Positions 23,704 to 37,013 of a stretch of 64,000 bases of DNA are shown one piece after another. Within the stretch, counting starts at the first letter, position 1; the number at the start of each line of letters is the position of its first letter. Position numbers and translations under genes: made by a program. The stretch is taken from assembly GCF_003732275.1 (NCBI RefSeq), contig NZ_MOBM01000039.1, positions 861,013-925,012 on the forward strand. Direction: 5' to 3'. The notes below the pieces were generated by a model. That model was not told where the DNA came from. It saw nothing but the letters and a program-made list of their open reading frames with translations, and made no database searches. This DNA comes from Pseudomonas frederiksbergensis. GTDB lineage: Bacteria > Pseudomonadota > Gammaproteobacteria > Pseudomonadales > Pseudomonadaceae.

Positions 23704-24409
23704 AGCGGCGGTTAGCCCAACGCTGCCGCAACCACTCCAGATCTTCGGGGCGAGTGACTTTGATGTTATCGGATCGCCCCTCAATCAAGCGCGGCGCCTG
23801 GCCTGACCACTCCATGGCCGAGGCTTCATCGGTGATGACAACGTCCGCCACCAGACTGTCCGCCAACGCCCGATGCAATGTGCCAAGGCGAAACATTTGC
23901 GGCGTATACGCCTGCCAGATCACACTGCGATCCACCGTTTCCAGCACGCGCCCATGCTGGTCGACCCGCTTGAGGGTATCGCGCGCAGGCACCGCCAACA
24001 GACCGCCTACCGGATCGTCAGCGAGTTCACTGAGCAATTTATCAAGATCATCACGCGCCAGATTCGGTCGTGCGGCATCGTGAACCAACACCCAATCCTC
24101 ATCGTCAGCGCCTTGAGCATGCAGATGCAGCAACGCATTGAGCACCGACCCGGAACGCTCGGCGCCACCCTCAACCCGCTGAATACGCGGATCGGCAGCA
24201 CACGCCAGGTTCGGCCAATAAGGATCGTCGATTGCAAGACTGACCACCAACCCTTTCAGGGAAGGGTGATCGAGGAAACAGCCGAGGCTGTGTTCGAGAA
24301 TAGTGCGCCCGCCCAGTTGCAAGTATTGCTTGGGACGGTCCGCGGCCATACGGGCACCGACGCCCGCGGCAGGAATCACGGCCCAGAAGGCCGGTAACGA
24401 ATTAATCAT
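23702..24409 (-). CDS. ispD: 2-C-methyl-D-erythritol 4-phosphate cytidylyltransferase
   Basis: A 235-residue enzyme of the MEP pathway that joins MEP and CTP. The N-terminal nucleotide-binding loop PAAGVGARMAADRPKQY is at residues 13-29 and VHDAARP and the VTRPEDL near the C-terminus are conserved. It overlaps ftsB by four bases (ATGA). It is separated from ispF here by about 3 kb carrying the formaldehyde genes, whereas many proteobacteria keep ispD-ispF adjacent. Confidence 0.95.
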   Translation of the reverse strand: MINSLPAFWAVIPAAGVGARMAADRPKQYLQLGGRTILEHSLGCFLDHPSLKGLVVSLAIDDPYWPNLACAADPRIQRVEGGAERSGSVLNALLHLHAQGADDEDWVLVHDAARPNLARDDLDKLLSELADDPVGGLLAVPARDTLKRVDQHGRVLETVDRSVIWQAYTPQMFRLGTLHRALADSLVADVVITDEASAMEWSGQAPRLIEGRSDNIKVTRPEDLEWLRQRWANRR

Positions 24410-24684
24410 TGGGCCAACTGGTAAAGGGTTTCACCGTCCTTGACCATGCCCAACTCATGACGAGCCCGCTCTTCAACGGTCTCCATGCCCTTTTTCAATT
24501 CGCTGACCTCGGCGTCCATCACCCGATTGCGCTCCAGCAACGCCTCGTTCTCGGCGTGTTGATCCGCAATCTGCTGCTTCAGCTCGGCCACTTGCGCCAG
24601 ACTGCCATTACCCACCCACAGGCGGTACTGCAGGCCAGCCAGCAGCAAGAGCAAGACGAGGAACAACCAATTGGGACTGCGCAT
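24406..24684 (-). CDS. ftsB: Cell division protein FtsB
   Basis: A 92-residue divisome protein: one N-terminal transmembrane helix (LFLVLLLLLAGLQYRLWVG), then a periplasmic coiled coil (residues about 30-70, ending in ARHELGMVKDGETLYQLAQ). It works in the FtsQ-FtsB-FtsL complex. Its stop overlaps ispD; eno lies upstream with a hairpin in between. Confidence 0.93.
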   Translation of the reverse strand: MRSPNWLFLVLLLLLAGLQYRLWVGNGSLAQVAELKQQIADQHAENEALLERNRVMDAEVSELKKGMETVEERARHELGMVKDGETLYQLAQ

Positions 24685-24742
24685 CGAATATCAGGTATCC
24701 AGTGAAAAAAGACAGCCATGCCAAAACTTTGAAGCTTCTGAT

Positions 24743-24774
24743 AGCACGAAGCCTGGAAGAACCAGGCTTGTGCT
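24743..24774 (-). terminator. Hairpin between eno and ftsB
   Basis: AGCAC-(g)-AAGCCTGG-AAGAA-CCAGGCTT-GTGCT: 13 base pairs with a one-base bulge and a five-base loop. No T-run follows on the minus strand, so it is a partial terminator, processing site or mRNA end stabiliser rather than a classical terminator. Confidence 0.55.
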
Positions 24775-24855
24775 CTTAAGGCATCAGATTAGTGGCAAAT
24801 CCATCGCTGCTGCGATTTTTTCGACACAATCCGGTGTCTTTTTACCAGTTAACAA

Positions 24856-26145
24856 TTAACCGCGGAATTCGCTACGACCGTTGTACTTGGCTTTGCCATT
24901 CAACTGCTCTTCGATACGCAGCAGTTGGTTGTACTTGGAAACACGGTCGGAACGGCACAGGGAGCCGGTCTTGATCTGGCCAGCCGCGGTGCCCACAGCC
25001 AGGTCGGCAATGGTCGAATCTTCGGTTTCGCCGGAGCGGTGCGAGATTACGGCGGTGTAACCAGCGGCCTTGGCCATCTGGATCGCTTCCAGAGTTTCGG
25101 TCAGGGTGCCGATCTGGTTGAACTTGATCAGGATCGAGTTGGCGATCTTTTTATCGATGCCTTCTTTCAGGATCTTGGTGTTGGTTACGAACAGGTCGTC
25201 GCCCACCAGCTGAGTCTTCTCGCCGATCTTGTCGGTGAGGATTTTCCAGCCCGCCCAGTCAGACTCGTCCAGACCGTCTTCAATGGAGATGATCGGGTAA
25301 CGCTCGGTCAGACCTTTCAGGTAATCGGCGAAACCTTCAGCGGTGAACACCTGGCCTTCGCCGGACAGGTTGTACTTGCCGTCTTCGTAGAATTCGCTGG
25401 CTGCGCAGTCCAGAGCCAGGGTCACGTCGGTGCCCAGCTTGTAACCGGCATTGGCCACGGCTTCGGAGATCACTTTCAAAGCGTCTTCGTTGGAGGACAG
25501 GTTCGGCGCGAAACCACCTTCGTCACCAACAGCAGTGCTCAGGCCGCGAGCCTTCAGAACGGCTTTGAGGTGATGGAAAATCTCGGTGCCCATGCGCAGA
25601 CCTTCCGAGAAAGACTTGGCGCCTACTGGCTGAACCATGAATTCCTGAATGTCGACGTTGTTATCGGCGTGCTCGCCACCGTTGATGATGTTCATCATCG
25701 GAACCGGCATCGAGTAAACACCCGGGGTGCCGTTCAGGTTAGCGATGTGTGCGTACAGCGGCAGGTCCTGGTCCTGTGCTGCTGCCTTGGCCGCGGCCAG
25801 GGAAACGGCGAGGATCGCGTTGGCGCCCAGGGTCGCTTTGTTTTCGGTGCCGTCCAGCTTGATCATCGCGTGATCCAGCGCTTTCTGGTCGCTTGGGTCT
25901 GCACCCAGCAACAGGTCGCGGATCGGACCGTTGATGTTGGCGACGGCTTTCAGAACGCCTTTGCCCAGGTAACGGCTCTTGTCGCCATCACGCAGCTCGA
26001 GTGCTTCACGCGAGCCAGTGGAAGCACCGGATGGCGCGCAAGCGCTGCCGATGATGCCGTTATCGAGAAGCACGTCTGCTTCCACAGTGGGATTGCCACG
26101 GGAGTCGAGAACTTCACGACCTTTGATGTCGACGATTTTTGCCAT
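24856..26145 (-). CDS. eno: Enolase
   Basis: A 429-residue enolase, which converts 2-phosphoglycerate to phosphoenolpyruvate and is also a part of the RNA degradosome. Conserved catalytic stretches are SIEDGLDESDW, LIKFNQIGTLTE (catalytic lysine) and ISHRSGETED. ATG 26145 (MAKIVDIKGREVLDSRGNPT) is the family start, with GGAG upstream; the four extra codons to 26157 are unlikely. Confidence 0.97.
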   Translation of the reverse strand: MAKIVDIKGREVLDSRGNPTVEADVLLDNGIIGSACAPSGASTGSREALELRDGDKSRYLGKGVLKAVANINGPIRDLLLGADPSDQKALDHAMIKLDGTENKATLGANAILAVSLAAAKAAAQDQDLPLYAHIANLNGTPGVYSMPVPMMNIINGGEHADNNVDIQEFMVQPVGAKSFSEGLRMGTEIFHHLKAVLKARGLSTAVGDEGGFAPNLSSNEDALKVISEAVANAGYKLGTDVTLALDCAASEFYEDGKYNLSGEGQVFTAEGFADYLKGLTERYPIISIEDGLDESDWAGWKILTDKIGEKTQLVGDDLFVTNTKILKEGIDKKIANSILIKFNQIGTLTETLEAIQMAKAAGYTAVISHRSGETEDSTIADLAVGTAAGQIKTGSLCRSDRVSKYNQLLRIEEQLNGKAKYNGRSEFRG

Positions 26146-26301
26146 TGTTGTAAACACTCCAAAGTTGACGAAAACGACGCAGCTGAAGGAAATCTTTTAT
26201 CGTCGGCAAGTGACGGACAGCGGGCAGGCTTGCGGACGATAAGGCTCAAGCCCGAGGGCCTGAGCATTAAATCGTGCGGTACTTTACCGGAGAATTGAGG
26301 T

Positions 26302-27147
26302 TTACGCGGTTTCTACCGTCGGAAAACTCTTCACCAGTTCGTCCAGTGCTTTGAGCTGGGCCAGGAAGGGTTCCAGTTTGTCCAGGCGCAAGGCGCAAGG
26401 GCCATCGCATTTGGCGTTGTCCGGATCCGGGTGCGCTTCGAGGAACAGACCGGCCAGCGACTGGCTCATGCCGGCCTTGGCCAGGTCGGTAACCTGGGCG
26501 CGACGACCACCAGCGGAATCGGAGCGACCGCCGGGCATTTGCAGCGCGTGGGTCACGTCGAAGAACACCGGGTATTCGAATTGCTTCATGATGCCGAAGC
26601 CAAGCATGTCGACCACCAGGTTGTTGTAGCCGAAGCTCGAACCACGCTCGCAGAGAATCAACTGATCGTTACCGGCTTCTACGCATTTGTTCAGGATGTG
26701 CTTCATTTCCTGAGGCGCGAGGAACTGGGCTTTCTTGATGTTGATCACCGCGCCGGTCTTGGCCATCGCAACCACGAGGTCGGTCTGGCGCGACAGGAAG
26801 GCCGGCAACTGGATGATGTCGCAGACTTCAGCGACAACCGCGGCCTGATCAGGCTCGTGGACGTCGGTGATGACCGGCACGCCGAAGGCTTGCTTGATGT
26901 CCTGGAAAATCCGCATGCCCTCTTCCAGGCCGGGGCCACGGTAAGAGGTCACAGAAGAACGGTTCGCCTTGTCGAAACTGGCCTTGAACACGTAAGGGAT
27001 ACCGAGTTTTTCGGTGACCTTTACGTACTCTTCGCAGACCTGCATCGCCATGTCGCGGCTTTCCAGCACGTTCATGCCACCGAACAGCACCATTGGCTTG
27101 TCGTTGGCAATCTCGATGTTGCCTACGCGGATGATCTTCTGCGCCAT
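26302..27147 (-). CDS. kdsA: 3-deoxy-8-phosphooctulonate (KDO-8-P) synthase
   Basis: A 281-residue aldolase that joins phosphoenolpyruvate and arabinose 5-phosphate to give KDO-8-phosphate for the LPS core. Conserved segments include YVFKASFDKANRSS, TDVHEP and DVTHALQMPGG. It starts five bases after the pyrG stop and precedes eno, so pyrG-kdsA-eno read as one unit. Together with the lpx genes further on, it supplies lipid A-KDO. Confidence 0.96.
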   Translation of the reverse strand: MAQKIIRVGNIEIANDKPMVLFGGMNVLESRDMAMQVCEEYVKVTEKLGIPYVFKASFDKANRSSVTSYRGPGLEEGMRIFQDIKQAFGVPVITDVHEPDQAAVVAEVCDIIQLPAFLSRQTDLVVAMAKTGAVINIKKAQFLAPQEMKHILNKCVEAGNDQLILCERGSSFGYNNLVVDMLGFGIMKQFEYPVFFDVTHALQMPGGRSDSAGGRRAQVTDLAKAGMSQSLAGLFLEAHPDPDNAKCDGPCALRLDKLEPFLAQLKALDELVKSFPTVETA

Positions 27148-27152
27148 CAGGT

Positions 27153-28784
27153 TTATGCCTTCTTCTGGTGTTGGGTCAAAGCGGCTTTAACGAAGCCGCT
27201 GAACAATGGGTGACCATCACGTGGCGTCGAGGTGAACTCAGGGTGGAACTGGCAAGCGACGAACCATGGATGATCCGGTGCTTCGACCACTTCAACCAGC
27301 GCGCCATCACCGGAACGACCGGAGATTTTCAGACCGGCCTCGATGATTTGCGGCAGCAGGTTGTTGTTCACTTCGTAGCGATGACGGTGACGCTCGACGA
27401 TCACGTCTTTGGCATAGCAATCGTGCACCAGGGAACCTGGCTCAAGCAGGCAATCCTGAGCGCCAAGGCGCATGGTGCCGCCCAGATCGGAGGTTTCGGT
27501 GCGGGTTTCGACTGCGCCGGTGGCATCTTCCCACTCGGTGATCAGACCCACGACCGGGTGACCGCTGGTGCGATCGAACTCAGTGGAGTTGGCGTCTTTC
27601 CAGCCCATGACGTTACGAGCGAACTCGATAACGGCCACTTGCATGCCCAGGCAGATACCCAGGTATGGAACCTTGTTTTCGCGAGCGTATTGAACGGCAG
27701 TGATCTTGCCTTCAACGCCACGCAGACCAAAGCCGCCCGGTACCAGAATCGCGTCGACACCTTCCAGCAGCGCGGTGCCCTGGTTTTCGATGTCTTCGGA
27801 ATCGATGTAGCGCAGGTTGACCTTGGTGCGGTTGCTGATGCCGGCGTGACTCATCGCTTCGATCAGCGACTTGTAGGCGTCCAGCAGCTCCATGTACTTG
27901 CCGACCATGGCGATGGTGACTTCGTGTTCCGGGTTCAGCTTGGCATCAACCACCGCTTCCCACTCGGACAGATCAGCGCTGTCGCATTGCAAGCCGAAAC
28001 GCTCGACGACGAAATCATCCAGGCCCTGGGAGTGCAGAATGCCCGGGATCTTGTAGATGGTGTCGGCGTCTTCCAGCGCGATCACCGCACGTTCTTCAAC
28101 GTTGGTGAACTGGGCGATCTTGCGACGCGAAGAGATGTCGATCGGGTGATCGGAACGGCACACCAGCACGTCTGGCTGCAGGCCAATGGAACGCAGTTCC
28201 TTGACCGAATGCTGAGTCGGCTTGGTTTTGGTTTCGCCGGCAGTGGCGATGTACGGCACCAGCGTCAGGTGCATCAGCATCGCGCGCTTGGCGCCGACTT
28301 CGAAACGCAATTGACGGATCGCTTCGAGGAACGGTTGCGACTCGATGTCACCCACGGTGCCACCGATCTCGACCATGGCCACGTCGGCATCACCGGCGCC
28401 CTTGATGATCCGGCGCTTGATTTCGTCGGTGATGTGCGGGATCACCTGAATGGTTGCGCCCAGGTAATCACCACGGCGCTCTTTGCGCAGGACGTGTTCG
28501 TAGACACGGCCGGTGGTGAAGTTGTTGTTCTGGGTCATGGTCGTGCGGATGAACCGCTCGTAGTGGCCCAGGTCCAGGTCGGTCTCGGCGCCGTCGTGGG
28601 TGACGAACACTTCACCGTGCTGGAACGGGCTCATGGTGCCCGGGTCAACGTTGATGTACGGGTCCAGCTTCAGCATGGTGACCTTAAGTCCCCGCGCCTC
28701 CAGGATGGCCGCCAATGAAGCCGAGGCAATGCCTTTCCCCAATGAAGAAACAACACCGCCCGTGACGAATATGTAGCGCGTCAT
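27153..28784 (-). CDS. pyrG: CTP synthase
   Basis: A 543-residue glutamine-hydrolysing CTP synthase. The N-terminal synthetase domain begins with TRYIFVTGGVVSSLGKGI; the C-terminal class I glutamine amidotransferase has its cysteine in GICLGMQ and the His/Glu pair near FVACQFHPEFTS. The 274-base stretch upstream (28785-29058) contains no recognisable gene and must hold the promoter. Confidence 0.97.
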   Translation of the reverse strand: MTRYIFVTGGVVSSLGKGIASASLAAILEARGLKVTMLKLDPYINVDPGTMSPFQHGEVFVTHDGAETDLDLGHYERFIRTTMTQNNNFTTGRVYEHVLRKERRGDYLGATIQVIPHITDEIKRRIIKGAGDADVAMVEIGGTVGDIESQPFLEAIRQLRFEVGAKRAMLMHLTLVPYIATAGETKTKPTQHSVKELRSIGLQPDVLVCRSDHPIDISSRRKIAQFTNVEERAVIALEDADTIYKIPGILHSQGLDDFVVERFGLQCDSADLSEWEAVVDAKLNPEHEVTIAMVGKYMELLDAYKSLIEAMSHAGISNRTKVNLRYIDSEDIENQGTALLEGVDAILVPGGFGLRGVEGKITAVQYARENKVPYLGICLGMQVAVIEFARNVMGWKDANSTEFDRTSGHPVVGLITEWEDATGAVETRTETSDLGGTMRLGAQDCLLEPGSLVHDCYAKDVIVERHRHRYEVNNNLLPQIIEAGLKISGRSGDGALVEVVEAPDHPWFVACQFHPEFTSTPRDGHPLFSGFVKAALTQHQKKA

Positions 28785-29058
28785 GAAAAACCCTAGAAGT
28801 CTGCGTTAAAGCGGTCCGAGCCGCCGGGGAAAGCGAAGGAAGGCCGAAGCCCCCGATCACCTGCATTAATCACAGTGCACCTTTCAAAAAAACCGCCGCG
28901 TTGGGACAGACCGGTAGATGAAACACCAGTAGGTTGCTCGCTACACATTTTTTGGAATCGCCCAGCAAAGACTGCTTGGTAATCGGCAACTCCTGCGATT
29001 CAGGCGAATCCACAGAAGTTGTATCAAGAAGGGAGCGTAGTCTACCGGAAAGCCCCTT

Positions 29059-30387
29059 TCAGCTCAAACCTTGATCTTCAATCGGCGGCTGCCAATGCAA
29101 ATACCAGCCACCTTGCTCACCGCCATTTAGCCCCCGCAGGTTCGCCACCGCCAGCAATTGCGGGCCTCTGTAGACCAGCGGCAATCTGCCACGGACAAAG
29201 CTCGGGATGCCGCTTTCGTTGAGCAAACGCTTCAGGTCACGGTGGCCGCGATCGGGCAGGTTCATCACCTCGCCCCCCTCACGATAGCGGATCTGCAGCG
29301 GGCCAACGGGGATCTGACCGGTGAACGTGAGTACGCCATTATCCGGCAACGCCAGCGATACCGAAGGATCAGCCCAAGATGCCGGCGATGGCGGAGTGTG
29401 CAGCCAGCCACCAGACAACCACCAGAGACGCCCGCCCGCACGATGCAATTCCCCCGCCGCCAGCCGCCAGACCGGACGCGCATCGCCGGTCGCATCGCGC
29501 AAACTTTCCCAACCCGACCAATGGTCACTGTCCGGCAAAGTCGTCAACGGTTTGAGCCAGTGACTTAGCGCGTTGCGCTGGCGCGCATCAGACAGTTTTT
29601 CCAGTGGCGCCAGCTCCAGCGACGGCAACCCCAGCCAATCGAAATCACTGACCGTCGTGGCGTGGGCCAGATCGATTTGCGCCAATTCGTCGAGCAGTCC
29701 CTGCGCTTCGCTCAGATGCGCTGCGCTGCGGGCCATGGTCGCCACCGCTTGCGGCCAGCGCGCGGTCAACACCGGGAACACCTGATGTCGCAGATAATTG
29801 CGCGAGAACTGGCGGTCCTGGTTCGACGGATCCTCGATCCAGCTCAACTGATATTCCGTCGCGTAGGCCTCAAGCTCGGCGCGAGTGACGTCGAGCAACG
29901 GTCGCAGCAGATGCCCCCGGCCCAATGGACGCTCACTCGGCATTCCCGACAAGCCCCTCACCCCTGCCCCACGCATCAGCCGAAACAACAGGGTTTCCGC
30001 CTGATCGTCGCGGTGCTGGCCAGTGAGCAGCGCGTCACCAGCATGCGTCGCCGCGTTGAAGGCGCCATAACGCGCATCCCGCGCCGCACGCTCAAGGCTG
30101 GCGCCCGATTCAACCTGGACGCGCACGACCTCTAGCGGCACTCCCAGCGCATTACAGACCGACTGACAATGTTCCGGCCACGCATCAGCCGCAGCCTGAA
30201 GGCCGTGGTGGACATGGATGGCGCTCAGCGCCGGCAGGGATTGGGTTTTTGCAAGATGGACGAGTAGGTGCAGCAGGACAGTGGAGTCGAGACCACCGGA
30301 GAAGGCGATGCGCCAGGTTGTAGCGGCGCGCCAAGGTGTGAGGTTGCGCAGGAGTCTGGTAGACAGATCAATCTTCGAAGGATTCAT
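29059..30387 (-). CDS. tilS: tRNA(Ile)-lysidine synthase
   Basis: A 442-residue ATP-dependent enzyme that makes lysidine at C34 of the tRNA-Ile with CAU anticodon. The PP-loop SGGLDS is at residues 30-35; the C-terminal TilS domains (LPDRGHRDLKRLLNESGIPSF region) are present. ATG 30387 was chosen over a TTG nine codons upstream, which overlaps a REPIN arm closely and lacks a ribosome site. Confidence 0.93.
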   Translation of the reverse strand: MNPSKIDLSTRLLRNLTPWRAATTWRIAFSGGLDSTVLLHLLVHLAKTQSLPALSAIHVHHGLQAAADAWPEHCQSVCNALGVPLEVVRVQVESGASLERAARDARYGAFNAATHAGDALLTGQHRDDQAETLLFRLMRGAGVRGLSGMPSERPLGRGHLLRPLLDVTRAELEAYATEYQLSWIEDPSNQDRQFSRNYLRHQVFPVLTARWPQAVATMARSAAHLSEAQGLLDELAQIDLAHATTVSDFDWLGLPSLELAPLEKLSDARQRNALSHWLKPLTTLPDSDHWSGWESLRDATGDARPVWRLAAGELHRAGGRLWWLSGGWLHTPPSPASWADPSVSLALPDNGVLTFTGQIPVGPLQIRYREGGEVMNLPDRGHRDLKRLLNESGIPSFVRGRLPLVYRGPQLLAVANLRGLNGGEQGGWYLHWQPPIEDQGLS

Positions 30388-30410
30388 AGACGTCGGCACT
30401 TCACATAGAC

Positions 30411-30508
30411 CCAATGTGGGAGCGAGCCTGCTCGCGAAGGCTGCTTAACATTCAACAAATTCGTTGTCTGTTATACCGCTATCGCGAGCAGGCTCGCTCC
30501 CACATTGG
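30411..30508. repeat. REPIN between accA and tilS
   Basis: A perfect 27-bp inverted repeat (30411-30437 and 30482-30508) that includes the REP core plus flanking CCAAT/ATTGG. It lies between the accA stop and the tilS start. Confidence 0.92.
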
Positions 30509-30538
30509 TTTTGCGTCGTTTGCCCAAGCAGCGTCAGA

Positions 30539-31486
30539 TCAGAGACCGTAGCTCATCAGACGCTCGTAACGACGGGCCAACAGCGCCTCGTTATCGAACT
30601 TCTTCAGCATCGCCAGTTGCGAGCTCAGCTCTGCGCGGATCGAGGCAGCCGCAGCGGCCGGATCACGATGAGCGCCGCCCAATGGCTCGCCGATCACTTT
30701 ATCGACAATGCCCAGGCCCTTCAGACGCTCGGCAGTAATGCCCATGGCTTCAGCAGCATCCGGGGCTTTCTCGGAAGTTTTCCACAGAATCGAAGCGCAA
30801 CCTTCCGGCGAAATCACCGCGTAGGTCGAGTACTGCAGCATGTTCAGCTGATCGCAGACACCGATCGCCAATGCACCGCCGGAACCACCCTCACCGATCA
30901 CGGTGGCGATAATTGGGGTTTTCAGACGAGCCATGACACGCAGGTTCCAGGCAATTGCTTCGCTCTGGTTGCGCTCTTCGGCGTCGATGCCTGGGTAAGC
31001 GCCCGGGGTGTCGATGAAGGTCAGGATCGGCATTTTGAAACGCTCGGCCATTTCCATCAGACGGCACGCCTTGCGATAGCCTTCCGGACGCGGCATACCG
31101 AAGTTGCGGCGAACCTTCTCGCGCACTTCGCGACCTTTCTGGTGACCGATGATCATCACCGGCTGGTCGTCCAGACGGGCAACACCGCCAACGATGGCTG
31201 CGTCGTCGGAGAAGTGACGGTCGCCGTGCAGTTCGTCGAACTCGGTGAAGATGTGTTCGATGTAGTCCAGGGTATACGGACGTTTCGGGTGACGCGCCAG
31301 ACGTGCGATCTGCCAGCTGGTCAGCTTGCCGAAGATGTCTTCGGTCAGCGTGCTGCTCTTGTCCTGCAGGCGGGAGATCTCATCGCCGATATTCAGCGAA
31401 TTGTCATTACCGACCAAGCGCAACTCTTCGATCTTGGCTTGCAGGTCGGCGATCGGCTGTTCGAAATCTAGAAAATTCGGGTTCAT
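30539..31486 (-). CDS. accA: Acetyl-CoA carboxylase carboxyltransferase subunit alpha
   Basis: A 315-residue alpha subunit of the carboxyltransferase that makes malonyl-CoA for fatty acid synthesis. Conserved regions are LEFEQPIA-type N-terminus (NFLDFEQPIADL), FIDTPGAYPG and IGEGGSGGALAIG. ATG 31486 matches the family; the open frame runs 65 codons further, crossing the end of dnaE, which argues against it. The nearest GGAGG is about 21 bases upstream, so initiation may be weak or the leader folded. Confidence 0.96.
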   Translation of the reverse strand: MNPNFLDFEQPIADLQAKIEELRLVGNDNSLNIGDEISRLQDKSSTLTEDIFGKLTSWQIARLARHPKRPYTLDYIEHIFTEFDELHGDRHFSDDAAIVGGVARLDDQPVMIIGHQKGREVREKVRRNFGMPRPEGYRKACRLMEMAERFKMPILTFIDTPGAYPGIDAEERNQSEAIAWNLRVMARLKTPIIATVIGEGGSGGALAIGVCDQLNMLQYSTYAVISPEGCASILWKTSEKAPDAAEAMGITAERLKGLGIVDKVIGEPLGGAHRDPAAAAASIRAELSSQLAMLKKFDNEALLARRYERLMSYGL

Positions 31487-31637
31487 AGGCGTCCGTCTTG
31501 GGTCGACCTCCAAGAGAGCTTGGGCCGGCCGGTTGTCTATTCGCGCCCTACCATAAGGGACAGGCGCGTTCAGGTCGAGATTAAAAGTTCGGGTCGGGAT
31601 CAGGCGCGTTCCAATGGTAAAGAATGCCACCTGACCG

Positions 31638-35159
<3,522 letters not shown>

Positions 35160-35196
35160 AGTGATCCTGTCTAGAAACTAGAAACGTGAAGACAAC

Positions 35197-35220
35197 AAGG
35201 CCCGGATTGTACCGGGCCTT
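35197..35220 (-). terminator. Terminator-like stem between rnhB and dnaE
   Basis: AAGGCCCGG-N6-CCGGGCCTT, nine perfect pairs, between rnhB stop and dnaE start. The T content behind it (TTGTTGTCTT) is modest, so efficiency is uncertain. Confidence 0.65.
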
Positions 35221-35242
35221 GAGTAAAACATCAGCCTTGCGA

Positions 35243-35884
35243 CTAACTACCGATCAGGTTTTCCCGCGCCTCATACGCCAAGCGTACCGGGGCGAACGAG
35301 CGGCGATGAATTGGTGTCGGCCCCAAGCGGGCCAGCGCTTCCAGATGAACGGGCGTCGGGTAACCTTTATGGCCTCCGATCCCGTAACCCGGATAAATCA
35401 ATTCGAACGCCGCCATTTCTCGATCACGGCTGACCTTGGCCAGAATCGATGCCGCGGCAATGGCTGGCACCTTGCCGTCGCCCTGAATTACCGCTTCGGC
35501 GCGCATAGAGAGTTTCGGGCAACGGTTGCCGTCGATCATCGCCAGTTTCGGCTGAATGTGCAGCCCCTCGACGGCACGCTGCATGGCCAGCATGGTGGCG
35601 TGAAGAATGTTCAGTTCGTCGATTTCTTCTACTTCAGCGCGCGCGACATACCAGCTCAGGGCCTTTTCGCAGATTTCGTCGTAAAGCGCATCACGGCGAG
35701 CTTCGGTAAGCTTCTTCGAGTCGTTGAGGCCCAAGATGGGGCGGCTCGGATCGAGGATCACTGCCGCCGTCACCACCGCGCCACACAGCGGGCCGCGACC
35801 GACTTCATCGACACCCGCCACCAGATCTTCAAGTTCATCGACTAGCATAAAATCCAGGCCCAGCTGCTTACTTGCTTTGCTCAT
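35243..35884 (-). CDS. rnhB: Ribonuclease HII
   Basis: A 213-residue RNase HII that removes ribonucleotides from DNA-RNA hybrids. The first catalytic acids D26 and E27 lie in AGVDEVGRGPL, with further conserved LNDSKKLTEARR and MIDGN segments. It starts within the lpxB stop (TAATG), so the lpxB-rnhB pair is translationally coupled. Confidence 0.95.
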   Translation of the reverse strand: MSKASKQLGLDFMLVDELEDLVAGVDEVGRGPLCGAVVTAAVILDPSRPILGLNDSKKLTEARRDALYDEICEKALSWYVARAEVEEIDELNILHATMLAMQRAVEGLHIQPKLAMIDGNRCPKLSMRAEAVIQGDGKVPAIAAASILAKVSRDREMAAFELIYPGYGIGGHKGYPTPVHLEALARLGPTPIHRRSFAPVRLAYEARENLIGS

Positions 35885-37011
35885 TATGCTCTGCCAATCA
35901 GGTTCAGTACCGCGTCCGCTGCCTGATTGGAGGCGTCCAAGCGCAGGGTTCGGTGGATTTCGTCAAAGCCTCGGGTCTGCTCCTGGCCACCTTCGATCAG
36001 TGGCGACAGGGTCTGGGCCAAGGCCTCTACCGTCGCATCGTCCTGCAACAACTCCGGCACCAGCAGGCGCTGGGCCAGCAGATTCGGCAAGGAGACGTAA
36101 GGACTCTTCACCATCCGTTTGAGAATCCAGAACGTCAGCGGCGCCAAACGATAAGCCACCACCATCGGCCGCTTGTACAACAAGGCTTCCAGCGTAGCCG
36201 TGCCCGAAGCGATCAACACCGCGTCGCAAGCAGCCAGGGCCAGATGGGATTTGCCGTCGAGCAAGGTCAGCGGCAGATCGCGACCGGCCAGCAGCTCTTC
36301 AAGCTGGGCCCGGCGCTGCGGGCTCGCGCATGGCATGACGAACCGTACGCCTGGGCGCATGGCGCGCAAGCGCTGTGCGGTGTCGAGGAACAACGCACCA
36401 AGGCGCCCGACCTCACCACCCCGGCTACCCGGCATCAGGGCGACCAGCGGTCCATCCGGCAAGCCAAGTTCGGCCCGCGCTGCGGCGCGATCAGCCTCAA
36501 GCGGAATCGCGTCGGCCAGGGAATGGCCGACAAACCGCACAGGCACGCCCTTCTCTTCATAAAATTTAGCTTCGAACGGGAACAGCGTCAGCATCAGGTC
36601 GCAACCTTCGCGAATCTTCAGCACCCGCTTCTGCCGCCAGGCCCAGACCGACGGGCTGACGTAATGCACGGTCTTGATCCCGGCCTGACGCAGCTTGAGT
36701 TCGATATTGAGGTTGAAGTCCGGGGCATCGATACCGATGAACACGTCCGGCTTCTCGGCGATCAGGTCCGCGACCAGTTTCTTGCGACGTGCCAACAGCT
36801 CGCGCAAACGGCCCAGCACTTCCACCAAGCCCATGACAGAAAGGCGTTCCATCGGGAAATACGACGTCAGGCCTTCAGCCTGCATCAGCGGACCGCCGAC
36901 ACCGATGAACTCGACTGCCGGATGACGAGCCTTGAGCGCGCGCATGAGGCCCGCACCCAGAATGTCACCGGAAGCCTCTCCCGCCACCAGCGCAATACGC
37001 AAATTGGTCAT
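35884..37011 (-). CDS. lpxB: Lipid-A-disaccharide synthase
   Basis: A 375-residue glycosyltransferase (GT19) that joins UDP-diacylglucosamine and lipid X to the lipid A disaccharide at the inner membrane. Typical segments are ALVAGEASGDILGAGLM near the N-terminus and VALMPGSRGGEVGRLG mid-protein. It starts two bases after the lpxA stop, continuing the bamA-skp-lpxD-fabZ-lpxA-lpxB operon. Confidence 0.95.
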   Translation of the reverse strand: MTNLRIALVAGEASGDILGAGLMRALKARHPAVEFIGVGGPLMQAEGLTSYFPMERLSVMGLVEVLGRLRELLARRKKLVADLIAEKPDVFIGIDAPDFNLNIELKLRQAGIKTVHYVSPSVWAWRQKRVLKIREGCDLMLTLFPFEAKFYEEKGVPVRFVGHSLADAIPLEADRAAARAELGLPDGPLVALMPGSRGGEVGRLGALFLDTAQRLRAMRPGVRFVMPCASPQRRAQLEELLAGRDLPLTLLDGKSHLALAACDAVLIASGTATLEALLYKRPMVVAYRLAPLTFWILKRMVKSPYVSLPNLLAQRLLVPELLQDDATVEALAQTLSPLIEGGQEQTRGFDEIHRTLRLDASNQAADAVLNLIGRA

Positions 37012-37013
37012 GG

